This document shows positions 39,977 to 47,817 of a stretch of DNA of 47,817 nucleotides, piece after piece. This stretch comes from Nitrospirota bacterium (GTDB lineage: Bacteria > Nitrospirota > Thermodesulfovibrionia > UBA6902): the NCBI GenBank assembly GCA_016215115.1, contig JACRLN010000019.1, positions 1-47,817 on the forward strand, given 5' to 3'. A model generated the notes under the pieces. That model was not told the origin of the DNA and ran no database searches. It was given only the letters and a program-made list of their open reading frames with translations. Each line of letters starts with the position of its first letter. The stretch's first letter is position 1. Position numbers and translations under genes: made by a program.

Positions 39977-40954
39977 ATGACTGGTGTGGAAATGTTAATC
40001 ATCGTTATTAAGACAGTTATTGTAGTAAGTGTCTTTATGCTTCATGTAATGTACGCTCAATATTTTGAGCGGAAGGTTATAGCTCATATGCAGGCAAGGC
40101 TCGGCCCGATGAGGGTCGGCTGGCACGGCATACTTCAGCCGATTGCGGACTCGTTAAAATTATTTTTGAAAGAGGACATTATCCCTTCAAGCGCCGACAG
40201 GCCTATTTTCTATGTTGCTCCTATTATTGGAGTAATTGCCGCCCTGTCTTCGCTTGCAGTAATACCCTTATGGGAAGGCTTAGGAGTCGCCAATCTCAAT
40301 ATAGGAATTTTATATATACTGGCCCTTTCATCTGTGGGTTCTTACTGCGTAATTCTTGGGGGCTGGGCGTCCAATTCAAAATATTCCTTCCTCGGGGGAT
40401 TGCGCTCATCTGCCCAGGTTATAAGTTATGAGATTGCAATGGGTTTGAGTCTTGTCGGGGTTATGATGATGGCTGGAAGCGCAAATCTGTCCGACATTGT
40501 AAAAGCACAGTCAGGGCACTGGTTTATCTGGTATCAGCCGTTGGCCTGCTTTGTATTTGTTATGTCCGCAATTGCAGAGACAAACAGGGCGCCTTTTGAT
40601 CTGACGGAGGCGGAGACCGAGCTTGTTGCAGGCTTTGCAACTGAATACAGCGGAATGCGATGGGCGTTATTTTTTATGGCGGAGTATGCAGGCATGTTTA
40701 TAATGACGGCTCTTGGCACAATTTGTTTTTTAGGCGGCTGGAACGGGCCTGACTTCTGGATATTCGCTTATGTCCCCAAGATTGTCTGGTTAGTGCTGAA
40801 AATTTATGGCTGTATATTTATATATTTCTGGATAAGGGCCACACTGCCGCGATACAGATATGACCAACTGATGAGCATTGGGTGGAAGATCTTTATACCG
40901 TTATCATTGGCGAATATAGTAGTGACGGGATTGGTGAAAATTATATGGAAATAA
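39977..40954 (+). CDS. nuoH: Complex I subunit H
   Basis: The 325-aa protein has about eight helices, ERKVIAHMQARLGPMRVGWHG at the quinone channel entry, the acidic loop ETNRAPFDLTEAETELVAGF, and SIGWKIFIPLSLANI near the end. It connects quinone reduction to the proton-pumping arm. Confidence 0.97.
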   Translation: MTGVEMLIIVIKTVIVVSVFMLHVMYAQYFERKVIAHMQARLGPMRVGWHGILQPIADSLKLFLKEDIIPSSADRPIFYVAPIIGVIAALSSLAVIPLWEGLGVANLNIGILYILALSSVGSYCVILGGWASNSKYSFLGGLRSSAQVISYEIAMGLSLVGVMMMAGSANLSDIVKAQSGHWFIWYQPLACFVFVMSAIAETNRAPFDLTEAETELVAGFATEYSGMRWALFFMAEYAGMFIMTALGTICFLGGWNGPDFWIFAYVPKIVWLVLKIYGCIFIYFWIRATLPRYRYDQLMSIGWKIFIPLSLANIVVTGLVKIIWK

Positions 40955-40963
40955 AGGAAGTAA

Positions 40964-41040
40964 TAATCTCCCCCTTTGGAAAAGGGGGATTAAGGGGGAT
41001 TTTAAAAATCTCCCCTGCCCCCTCTTTTTCAAAGAGGGGA
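40964..41040. repeat. CCCCTTT/AAAGGGG palindromes between nuoH and nuoI
   Basis: CCCCCTTTGGAAAAGGGGGATT, and a mirrored CCCCTCTTTTTCAAAGAGGGG at 41018-41038, form two tandem hairpins with a TTAAGGGGGATTTT link. It is a widely distributed palindrome family, also present at 28162-28200. Confidence 0.75.
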
Positions 41041-41053
41041 ATATAGAGGAGTT

Positions 41054-41605
41054 ATGACTGTTAATGAATTTGTAAAAAAGATACTTTTCATCGAGATCCT
41101 GAAAGGACTTGCACTAACGTTCAAGCATATGGTTACGCCTGCGATTACGAGGCAGTACCCGGCTGAAAGAAGAGAGCCGGTCCCCGGCTCCAGAGGGCTT
41201 CATGCGCTTGTAAGGAATCCTTTGACAGGCAAGGAAAAATGTGTGGGCTGCGGTCTTTGCGCAGCAATGTGCCCTTCGCAATGCATACATATATATACAA
41301 GCGAAGGCGATGACCATAAAAAGGTTGTGGACAGATATGAAATAGAAGTGTTGAGATGTGTCTTCTGCGCATTATGTGTCGAGGCATGTCCTTATGGCGC
41401 TGTGGCGCTTACCGAGCATTTTGAATATTCCGGCTATACAAGGGAAGAATTTTATTATACGAAGGAGCGTCTTTTAGAAAACTGGGACAAATATATGGCA
41501 GGCGCAAAGGGAGAGGAATATTTTGAGAAATTCTGGAGACCGAAATCCGTGGACTTTGCAACTGCTGCACAGGCCGTGCAGGCAAAAGAAAGGGCAGGGC
41601 AATGA
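41054..41605 (+). CDS. nuoI: Complex I subunit I
   Basis: The 183-aa protein has two [4Fe-4S] motifs CVGCGLCAAMCPSQC and CVFCALCVEACPYGA (N6a, N6b) and an N-terminal amphipathic helix (FKHMV). It overlaps nuoJ by four bases (ATGA). Confidence 0.97.
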   Translation: MTVNEFVKKILFIEILKGLALTFKHMVTPAITRQYPAERREPVPGSRGLHALVRNPLTGKEKCVGCGLCAAMCPSQCIHIYTSEGDDHKKVVDRYEIEVLRCVFCALCVEACPYGAVALTEHFEYSGYTREEFYYTKERLLENWDKYMAGAKGEEYFEKFWRPKSVDFATAAQAVQAKERAGQ

Positions 41606-42117
41606 GCACACCTCAGGTCTTATTTGCATATTTCGCTGTTGCGATGACCATACTATCTTTACTTGTGGTGACAAGAAGAAACCCTGTCCATAGCGTCTTG
41701 TGGATGCTGGTTCTTTTTATTCATATAGCAGCCCTATATCTTTTCCTTAATGCTGAATTCATAGCTGCAATACAGATAATTATATATGCCGGTGCTATCC
41801 TTGTACTGTTTTTGTTTGTTATTATGCTGCTTAATTTACGGAAAGAGGAAACGGAAAAGAGGTTTCAAAAGCAGTGGCTGTACAGTATAGCTATAAGCGT
41901 ATTATTTGTATTTTTTTTAGTTTTGATTGTTGGAAATATCACCGTGATTCCCCCGCCGGGGCCCTACACAGCGGATGTGATAAAATCAGAAGGCCATATA
42001 ATGACTGTCGGCAAGGTTCTATATTCCGAATTTCTGCTGCCTTTTGAAATAGCATCATTGATATTGTTGGTGGCGATTATAGGCGCCGTGGTGTTGGCGA
42101 AGAAGAGGATTGAATGA
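41602..42117 (+). CDS. nuoJ: Complex I subunit J
   Basis: The 171-aa membrane subunit has five hydrophobic helices, including LNAEFIAAIQIIIYAGAIL. It is co-translated with nuoI by overlap. A long repeat-bearing gap follows before nuoK. Confidence 0.95.
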   Translation: MSTPQVLFAYFAVAMTILSLLVVTRRNPVHSVLWMLVLFIHIAALYLFLNAEFIAAIQIIIYAGAILVLFLFVIMLLNLRKEETEKRFQKQWLYSIAISVLFVFFLVLIVGNITVIPPPGPYTADVIKSEGHIMTVGKVLYSEFLLPFEIASLILLVAIIGAVVLAKKRIE

Positions 42118-42145
42118 TCAATGAACAATTAATAATGAACAATTA
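42113..42145. repeat. GAACAATTA-type repeat after nuoJ
   Basis: TCAATGAACAATTAATAATG and mirrored GAACAATTATAAATT words follow the nuoJ stop. It is the same family as 34040-34132. Confidence 0.6.
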
Positions 42146-42159
42146 TAAATTAAGGAGGC

Positions 42160-42318
42160 TCTTGCAAAGTATTGAAGAAATCGTTTTTGCCGTCATACCC
42201 GCGAAGGCGGGTATCCAGAAGCCTGCCCTCGAAGGTCTTAATCGGGGGTCTTTGGTTTTAAAGAATACTGGATTCCCGATAAAGACCTTGGGAATGACAA
42301 ATAAAGACTTTTGCAAGA
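42160..42318. mobile_element. MITE-like element between nuoJ and nuoK
   Basis: The left end TCTTGCAAAGT and the right end ACTTTTGCAAGA are inverted copies with one base less on the left. Inside are GTCATACCCGCG and GGGAATGAC-type arms. There is no coding capacity. It lies 30 bases before the nuoK start and forms most of the gap. Confidence 0.75.
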
Positions 42319-42348
42319 ACAGAAATTGATAATTTTGCCGGAGGCAAT

Positions 42349-42651
42349 TTGGTTCCGTTAAGCTGGTACATAGTTCTTAGCGCCTTGATGTTCAGCATAG
42401 GCGTATTTGGCTTTCTTTCACGAAGAAATCTTATTATCATTTTTATATCCATAGAGTTAATGTTGAATTCGGTAAACATCAGTCTTGTTGCCTTCAGTCA
42501 TTATTTACAGTCCATGAGAGGACAGATACTTGTTTTTTTTGTTATTACTGTTGCTGCCGCCGAGGCTGCAATAGGTCTGGCTATATTGATAGCATTTTAC
42601 AGAAATAATCCCACTATTAAGGTGGATGAGATTAATTTATTGAAGGGGTAA
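42349..42651 (+). CDS. nuoK: Complex I subunit K
   Basis: The 100-aa protein starts at TTG 42349, supported by a CCGGAGG ribosome binding site five bases upstream and by the usual N-terminus ([20 protein letters not shown]). Three helices carry the conserved Glu in [12 protein letters not shown] and [12 protein letters not shown]. The TTG start could lower its expression, but the strong ribosome site would compensate. Confidence 0.96.
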   Translation: MVPLSWYIVLSALMFSIGVFGFLSRRNLIIIFISIELMLNSVNISLVAFSHYLQSMRGQILVFFVITVAAAEAAIGLAILIAFYRNNPTIKVDEINLLKG

Positions 42652-42655
42652 TAAT

Positions 42656-42683
42656 GTAGGGGCAATTCATGAATTGCCCCTAC
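42656..42683. repeat. GTAGGGGC palindrome between nuoK and nuoL
   Basis: GTAGGGGCAATTCATGAATTGCCCCTAC-type 28-bp perfect palindrome, described by its halves GTAGGGGCAATTCA and TGAATTGCCCCTAC. The outer arms match 35935-35963 exactly (GTAGGGGC/GCCCCTAC), while the core differs. A GTTCCGCATCAAGTGCGGAAT hairpin follows at 42686. Confidence 0.85.
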
Positions 42684-42745
42684 TGGGTTCCGCATCAAGT
42701 GCGGAATGACAAAAACAACAGCATGAACATAAGGAAAAGGAAAAT

Positions 42746-44668
42746 ATGCTGAAATATATACTGATACCGTTACTGCCATTATTATCATTTATCATCAATA
42801 TCCTGTTCGGCAGGAATTTCATAAAGGACAAGGCGCACTGGATTGCCGTGCCGGCAGTCGCCGGGTCATTTATACTTGCCGTCAGCGCCTTTATGGATGT
42901 GCAGGCAGGAAACGTCATTAATGTAAATATTTACAACTGGATTGTATCAGGCAATTTCAATGTGACCATCGGCTTCCTCATAGATCAACTGACGGCAATA
43001 ATGCTTATTGTTGTCACGTCTATAAGCACCCTCATTTTTATTTACTCTATTGGATATATGCATGGTGATGGAGGATATTACAGGTTCTTCTCCTATTTGA
43101 GCCTTTTCGTATTCTCGATGCTGATGCTTGTTATGGCAAACAATTTTCTTCTCCTTTATTTCGGCTGGGAGGCAGTCGGGCTGTGTTCATATTTCCTTAT
43201 TGGTTTCTGGTTTCACAAGAAGTCGGCTGCGGACGCCGGCAAGAAGGCGTTTATTGTAAACAGATTCGGGGACTTCGGTTTTGGTCTCGGCGTGATACTC
43301 GTCTACCTGACCTTTGGTAGCCTTGATTACCTGAAGATCTTCAGCAATACAGGCATTGTCCTGGGACAGACCATAAATATCTTTGGAAACGACATCGACC
43401 TCATTACACTAATATGTCTTATGCTTTTTTGCGGCGCTATTGGTAAATCAGCACAGATCCCGCTGCATGTCTGGCTGCCGGATGCAATGGAAGGTCCGAC
43501 GCCTGTTTCTGCTTTAATACATGCTGCTACAATGGTTACCGCGGGCGTATTTATGGTTGCACGCTGCAACCCGCTCTTCAGCCTTTCTCATACGGCAATG
43601 AATACAGTAGCGGTCGTGGGCGGAGTGACTGCAATATTCGCTGCCACTATTGCGCTTGTACAGAATGACATTAAGCGTGTGATAGCGTATTCAACGGTCA
43701 GCCAGCTTGGATATATGTTCCTGGCCCTCGGCGTGGGCGCTTATTCTGCCGGTATTTTCCATCTTTATACCCATGCATATTTCAAGGCTCTGCTCTTCCT
43801 TGGTTCAGGAAGCGTTATTCACGCATTGCATAATGAGCAGAATATGCAGAATATGGGCGGGCTGAAAAAATACATGCCTATAACTTACGGGGTATTCATT
43901 TTGGCTACTCTCAGCATTACAGGTATTCCGCCATTTGCGGGCTTTTTCAGCAAGGACGAGATACTGTGGAGGGCCTATTCGGGAGGAGAACTCGGAAAAT
44001 TTCTCTGGCTGCTGGCGACTGTTGCAGCCCTTTTGACAGCATTCTATTCCTGGAGATTGATATTCCTCACATTCCACGGCAGGTTCCGCGGGACCCATGA
44101 ACAGGAGCATCATCTCCATGAATCACCGCGTGTTATAACTGTCCCGTTGATGTTACTTGCTATTGGAGCGGTTGCCGCCGGATGGGTCGGGATTCCGCCG
44201 CTTCTTATGGAACACGGCGATAAAATCGGAGAATTCCTGGCCCCCGTGCTTGGACATCCCCACGGAGAAGGATCGCATGCTGAAGAGATGATGGTTATGG
44301 GGATGTCTATATTAGTTGCGGCAGCCGGATGGTTCATAGCATATCAAATGTATGTTAAAAAAACCGATTTGCCGATGAAGGTTGGCGCCATGTTCCAGCC
44401 TTTATATAAGCTGCTTTACAATAAATACTATGTAGATGAACTTTATAGCAGGATATTCGTTCAACCCGTACTTAAATTGTCAGACAAGGTCATTCTCGGT
44501 TTCTTTGATGCAAAGATAATAGAAGGAGTTGTTAACGGAGTACCCAATTTGATCGGCGCATTCAGCAATAAGTTCAGAAAAATACAGACAGGACTTTTGT
44601 CCAATTACGGACTTGTCATGGCAATAGGAGCGCTTGCGATAATAGGGTATATTATCTTTATGAGGTAA
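42746..44668 (+). CDS. nuoL: Complex I subunit L
   Basis: The 640-aa antiporter-like subunit has FGWEAVGLCSYFLIGFW (key Glu), HKKSAADAGKKAF, KSAQIPLHVWLPDAMEGPTP, KRVIAYSTVSQLGYM and the lateral-helix C-terminus (about 540-640). It is one of three proton-pumping modules. Confidence 0.98.
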   Translation: MLKYILIPLLPLLSFIINILFGRNFIKDKAHWIAVPAVAGSFILAVSAFMDVQAGNVINVNIYNWIVSGNFNVTIGFLIDQLTAIMLIVVTSISTLIFIYSIGYMHGDGGYYRFFSYLSLFVFSMLMLVMANNFLLLYFGWEAVGLCSYFLIGFWFHKKSAADAGKKAFIVNRFGDFGFGLGVILVYLTFGSLDYLKIFSNTGIVLGQTINIFGNDIDLITLICLMLFCGAIGKSAQIPLHVWLPDAMEGPTPVSALIHAATMVTAGVFMVARCNPLFSLSHTAMNTVAVVGGVTAIFAATIALVQNDIKRVIAYSTVSQLGYMFLALGVGAYSAGIFHLYTHAYFKALLFLGSGSVIHALHNEQNMQNMGGLKKYMPITYGVFILATLSITGIPPFAGFFSKDEILWRAYSGGELGKFLWLLATVAALLTAFYSWRLIFLTFHGRFRGTHEQEHHLHESPRVITVPLMLLAIGAVAAGWVGIPPLLMEHGDKIGEFLAPVLGHPHGEGSHAEEMMVMGMSILVAAAGWFIAYQMYVKKTDLPMKVGAMFQPLYKLLYNKYYVDELYSRIFVQPVLKLSDKVILGFFDAKIIEGVVNGVPNLIGAFSNKFRKIQTGLLSNYGLVMAIGALAIIGYIIFMR

Positions 44669-44671
44669 GAA

Positions 44672-46219
44672 ATGGAAAATATAATACTTAATCAATTAAG
44701 TTATCCAATCCTCTCATGGACGGTGTTTCTGCCTGTAATAGGCGCATTGTTCCTTCTGTTCATGAGAAACGCAACTCTTATAAGATGGACCACTCTTCTG
44801 GTAACTGCTGCAACTCTCGTTATTTCCCTGCCTCTTTTAACGACTTTTGACAAAGGCACTTATAAGATGCAGTTTGTGGAAAAGCATGGATGGATACCGT
44901 CATGGGGGATAAATTATTTTGTCGGAATAGACGGCATCAGTGTCCTGTTCGTCTTCCTTACAACACTGCTTAGTATCCTTTGTGTGCTTGTTTCGTGGAA
45001 GGCGATTGAGACAAAGGTAAAGGAATTTCATATAGCCATTCTAACGCTGGAAGCCGGAATGTTAGGGGTGTTTGTCGCTCTGGATTTCTTCCTTTTTTAT
45101 ATTTTTTGGGAGGCGATGCTTATACCGATGTTCCTTTTAATTGGGGTGTGGGGCGGTCCGCAGAGGGTGTATGCTGCTATAAAGTTCTTTCTTTATACCC
45201 TTGTTGGAAGCGTATTTATGCTTGTCGGCATTGTTGTGCTGTATTTCATCGGCGGCAATACACTTGATATTTTAGCCCTGAGCGCTGTTCAGTATCCTGT
45301 CAAATTGCAGTTCTGGCTCTTCCTTGCATTCTTTTCAGCGTTTGCCGTGAAGGTCCCCATGTTCCCTGTTCATACGTGGCTTCCAGACGCACACACTGAG
45401 GCGCCGACGGCGGGCAGCGTTATCCTTGCGGGCGTTTTGATAAAGATGGGGGCTTACGGATTCCTGAGATTTTCCATGCCGATGTTTCCTGACGCAACAA
45501 AGTTTTTCATGAAACCGATGCTGATATTATCTGTCATTGCTATTATATACGGCGCCCTGGTTTGTCTTGCACAGAAAGACCTGAAGAGGCTCATTGCATA
45601 TTCCAGCGTCAGTCATATGGGTTTTGTCACTCTCGGCATTTTTGCGCTTAATTCACAGGGACTGGAAGGCGGAATCCTTCAGATGCTGAATCACGGAGTT
45701 ATTACAGGGGCCCTGTTTTTGATGATCGGGATTATTTATGAAAGGACGCATACAAGGGCGATTGCCGATTACGGAGGGTTTGCCGGTCTGGTCCCCTGGT
45801 TTGCCGGTCTTTTTATGGTACTCACACTTGCTTCCATCGGCCTGCCGGGAACGAACGGTTTCATCGGAGAATTTTTAATACTATTCGGGGCCTTCAAGGC
45901 CCAAAAGATTTACGGCGTACTTGCAGCTACAGGGGTTATACTCGGAGCAGGATATATGTTGTGGCTCTATCAAAGGATATTCTGGGAAAAGCCGAACCCC
46001 GACTGGACCTCAGGTCCTCATCCTGTATGGGATTTAAATCTGAGAGAAATAGCTGCATTAGTTCCTCTGGTTGCGCTGATTTTCTGGATAGGATTTTATC
46101 CTGACACCTTTTTGAGTTATATGCATTCATCAGTGGAACATTTACTTGAAAATATCAACAAGCGCGCTTACGCAGGGCAGGAAAACCTGACAGCGCGGAC
46201 CATCATGGAGATTTTCTGA
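44672..46219 (+). CDS. nuoM: Complex I subunit M
   Basis: The 515-aa antiporter-like subunit has FWEAMLIPMFLLIGVWG (key Glu), VKVPMFPVHTWLPDAHTEAP and KRLIAYSSVSHMGFV. It starts three bases after nuoL ends and overlaps nuoN by one base (TGATG). Confidence 0.98.
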   Translation: MENIILNQLSYPILSWTVFLPVIGALFLLFMRNATLIRWTTLLVTAATLVISLPLLTTFDKGTYKMQFVEKHGWIPSWGINYFVGIDGISVLFVFLTTLLSILCVLVSWKAIETKVKEFHIAILTLEAGMLGVFVALDFFLFYIFWEAMLIPMFLLIGVWGGPQRVYAAIKFFLYTLVGSVFMLVGIVVLYFIGGNTLDILALSAVQYPVKLQFWLFLAFFSAFAVKVPMFPVHTWLPDAHTEAPTAGSVILAGVLIKMGAYGFLRFSMPMFPDATKFFMKPMLILSVIAIIYGALVCLAQKDLKRLIAYSSVSHMGFVTLGIFALNSQGLEGGILQMLNHGVITGALFLMIGIIYERTHTRAIADYGGFAGLVPWFAGLFMVLTLASIGLPGTNGFIGEFLILFGAFKAQKIYGVLAATGVILGAGYMLWLYQRIFWEKPNPDWTSGPHPVWDLNLREIAALVPLVALIFWIGFYPDTFLSYMHSSVEHLLENINKRAYAGQENLTARTIMEIF

Positions 46220-47664
46220 TGAACACGGCGAATTATTTAGTAGATATTACCATGATTATGCCTGAGCTCACGCTCATATGCGTGGCTTTGATACTCTTAT
46301 TGCTGGACCTTGTCGTTAAAAATAAAGAGGTCCTCGCCGCTGTGGGCATAGCCGGAACGCTTGTAGCATTATACGGAACTTATAAACTATTTGTATTTCA
46401 TGCGCCTCAAAGCGTATTTGCGGACATGTTTGTGCTGGACGGATATTCCAATTTCTTCAAGCTGATTTTCTATCTCAATATAATCCTGACAATACTGATT
46501 TCCCTTAAATACATGACAATAGAAAAAGCATCTTTTGGGGAATATTATTCGCTTTTAATATTTGCCACTACGGGCATGATGATAATGGCATCTGCCGCTG
46601 ATCTGATAGTCCTCTATCTGGGCCTTGAATTGATGGCGCTTTCCACATATATTCTTGCAGGGCTTATGAGAAAACAATTGCGTTCAAATGAGGCTGCGTT
46701 GAAATACTTTTTCCTGGGCGCTTTTTCTTCGGCGATTCTCCTTTACGGAATTTCCATGACATACGGGCTTACAGGCACGACCAATCTCAGGGAAATAGCT
46801 GCTGCGCTGCAGACATTAAACATCATGGAAAGCCCCGCTGTCTTTCTCGGACTGATATTTTTAATAGTTGCGTTTGGGTTTAAGGTTGCGCTGGCTCCGT
46901 TTCATATGTGGGCGCCTGACGTGTATGAAGGCGCTCCAACATCTATCACTGCATTCATGTCCGTGGGTCCGAAGGCCGCGGGGTTTGCAGTAATGGGAAG
47001 GGTGTTATTTGAGGCGTTTGGGGGGATGCAGATGCAATGGAACAGCATCCTGATACCGCTTGCCGTTATCACAATGGCTGTTGGAAGCATCATCGCCCTT
47101 GCACAAACGAATATAAAAAGGATGCTTGCCTACAGTTCCATAGCACACGCAGGCTACATGCTGCTGGGAATCATTGCCGGCACTCCGGAGGGGCTTGCAA
47201 GCACGGCAAACTATTTAATGATATACATGTTCATGAATATCGGCGCATTTGCAATAGTAATAATGTTGAGAAGAGAAGGGTTCCAGGGAGAAAATCTTGA
47301 TGATTACATGGGGCTTGCAAAGAGCCATCCTCTGGCTTCTGCATTGATGCTTATCTTCATGTTCTCTCTTACAGGAATCCCGCCGACAGCCGGTTTTATC
47401 GGAAAGTTCTACGTATTTATGGAGGTGATCAGATCAGGATACACATATCTCGCGATTATAGCGGTTATATTCAGCGTCATCTCGGCATTTTTCTATTTAA
47501 GGGTCGTTATGTATATGTACATGAAAGATCCAAAAGAAGATGTAACGCTGACTACATCTTCTACTTTGAGTATTGCTCTCGCAATCACGGCAATTATGGT
47601 TTTAATCCTCGGTATTTTCCCTTCATTTTTGCTTAATCTGGTAAGGTCCTCGATACCGGGATAG
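46219..47664 (+). CDS. nuoN: Complex I subunit N
   Basis: The 481-aa antiporter-like subunit has YLGLELMALSTYILAG (key Glu), FKVALAPFHMWAPDVYEGAP and KRMLAYSSIAHAGYM. It is the last gene of nuoA-N. I see no clear Rho-independent terminator in the 150 bases that follow. Confidence 0.98.
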   Translation: MNTANYLVDITMIMPELTLICVALILLLLDLVVKNKEVLAAVGIAGTLVALYGTYKLFVFHAPQSVFADMFVLDGYSNFFKLIFYLNIILTILISLKYMTIEKASFGEYYSLLIFATTGMMIMASAADLIVLYLGLELMALSTYILAGLMRKQLRSNEAALKYFFLGAFSSAILLYGISMTYGLTGTTNLREIAAALQTLNIMESPAVFLGLIFLIVAFGFKVALAPFHMWAPDVYEGAPTSITAFMSVGPKAAGFAVMGRVLFEAFGGMQMQWNSILIPLAVITMAVGSIIALAQTNIKRMLAYSSIAHAGYMLLGIIAGTPEGLASTANYLMIYMFMNIGAFAIVIMLRREGFQGENLDDYMGLAKSHPLASALMLIFMFSLTGIPPTAGFIGKFYVFMEVIRSGYTYLAIIAVIFSVISAFFYLRVVMYMYMKDPKEDVTLTTSSTLSIALAITAIMVLILGIFPSFLLNLVRSSIPG

Positions 47665-47817
47665 GTGTCCGGTATGGATGTAACCCTTCAGTGAAAGGTG
47701 GAAGCAACACGCCTCAGATGTTATTTTTTGAATCAGGGCGGTTTCTTCTTTTTAAGGAGGTGGGGTATCTTTATGGAACAAGAGGGGGGAAGGATCAAGG
47801 GTAATGTCCTTGGATAG
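47665..47817 (+). other. Tail after nuoN with a possible short ORF at the window edge
   Basis: An AAGGAGG site at 47754-47760 precedes ATG 47773, which opens only 14 codons (MEQEGGRIKGNVLG) before a TAG at the last base of the window. A second ATG at 47803 could start a longer gene that runs off the edge. There is no recognised structure; I considered a riboswitch and could not fit any. Confidence 0.35.

Noticed and set aside
47665-47772. Riboswitch upstream of a new gene at the right edge
   Set aside because: I tried to fit TPP, cobalamin, fluoride and cyclic-di-GMP consensus cores and none matched.

Overview
The window looks like a chromosomal segment of an anaerobic or microaerophilic Gram-negative-type bacterium with moderate GC. 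By family-level impression it is most like the Nitrospirota (Thermodesulfovibrionia) or a neighbouring deep lineage such as Desulfobacterota. This is an inference from gene content: a complete 14-gene nuo operon with separate nuoC and nuoD, a periplasmic c-type-heme sensor kinase, a selenocysteine tRNA, and abundant short dispersed palindromes. No rRNA or other taxonomic marker is present.

Layout. (1) 1-4160 is an accessory, defence-like corner. It holds the first codons of an unknown gene at the left edge, an orphan 342-aa gene, a broken DUF4062 remnant too short for an ordinary ORF scan, and a primase-helicase of the TOTE conflict-system type. (2) 4611-7302 is a two-gene unit: a von Willebrand A protein with a charged tail and an overlapping membrane-anchored coiled-coil protein. 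(3) 7554-8163 is a tRNA cluster (Arg-TCT, His-GTG, Arg-CCG, Lys-CTT) separated by palindromic spacers. (4) 8285-10908 is an SOS-like block on the minus strand: lexA, an 80-aa protein, a 51-aa protein and dinB. (5) 10950-15714 on the plus strand holds a 355-aa conserved protein, a DUF4143 AAA ATPase, selC (tRNA-Sec), a PilZ protein and a GT39-like membrane protein. (6) 15790-18678 is a large secreted protein.

(7) 19147-32365, minus strand, is the most unusual region. It encodes a heme-motif sensor histidine kinase, a stand-alone receiver, two DRTGG proteins, an RsbT-like ATPase, a PHP phosphoesterase and an orphan HATPase. It also encodes a receiver fused to a GcvH-like lipoyl domain that has lost its lysine, a receiver fused to NuoE, a thioredoxin-like [2Fe-2S] protein, a HydB-type NuoF, and a NuoG-like protein that lacks both an H-cluster domain and a molybdenum-ligand Cys/Sec. 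Most gene types match the accessory set found around trimeric [FeFe]-hydrogenases, but no hydrogenase is present. A DUF4143 ATPase on the opposite strand and a broken higA sit in the middle and split the cluster. (8) 32474-47664, plus strand, is nuoA-N, transcribed divergently from the sensor kinase.

Working model (inference): periplasmic redox state is read by the heme kinase and passed to receivers with no DNA-binding output. Two of these receivers are fused to a redox subunit (NuoE) and a lipoyl-like domain, so phosphorylation could directly gate NADH-linked electron flow in a soluble NuoEFG-like complex encoded beside complex I. A second theme is that every intergenic gap longer than a few bases in the nuo operon is filled by a short palindromic repeat from one of at least seven families, and two gaps elsewhere carry MITE-like elements with clear terminal inverted repeats.
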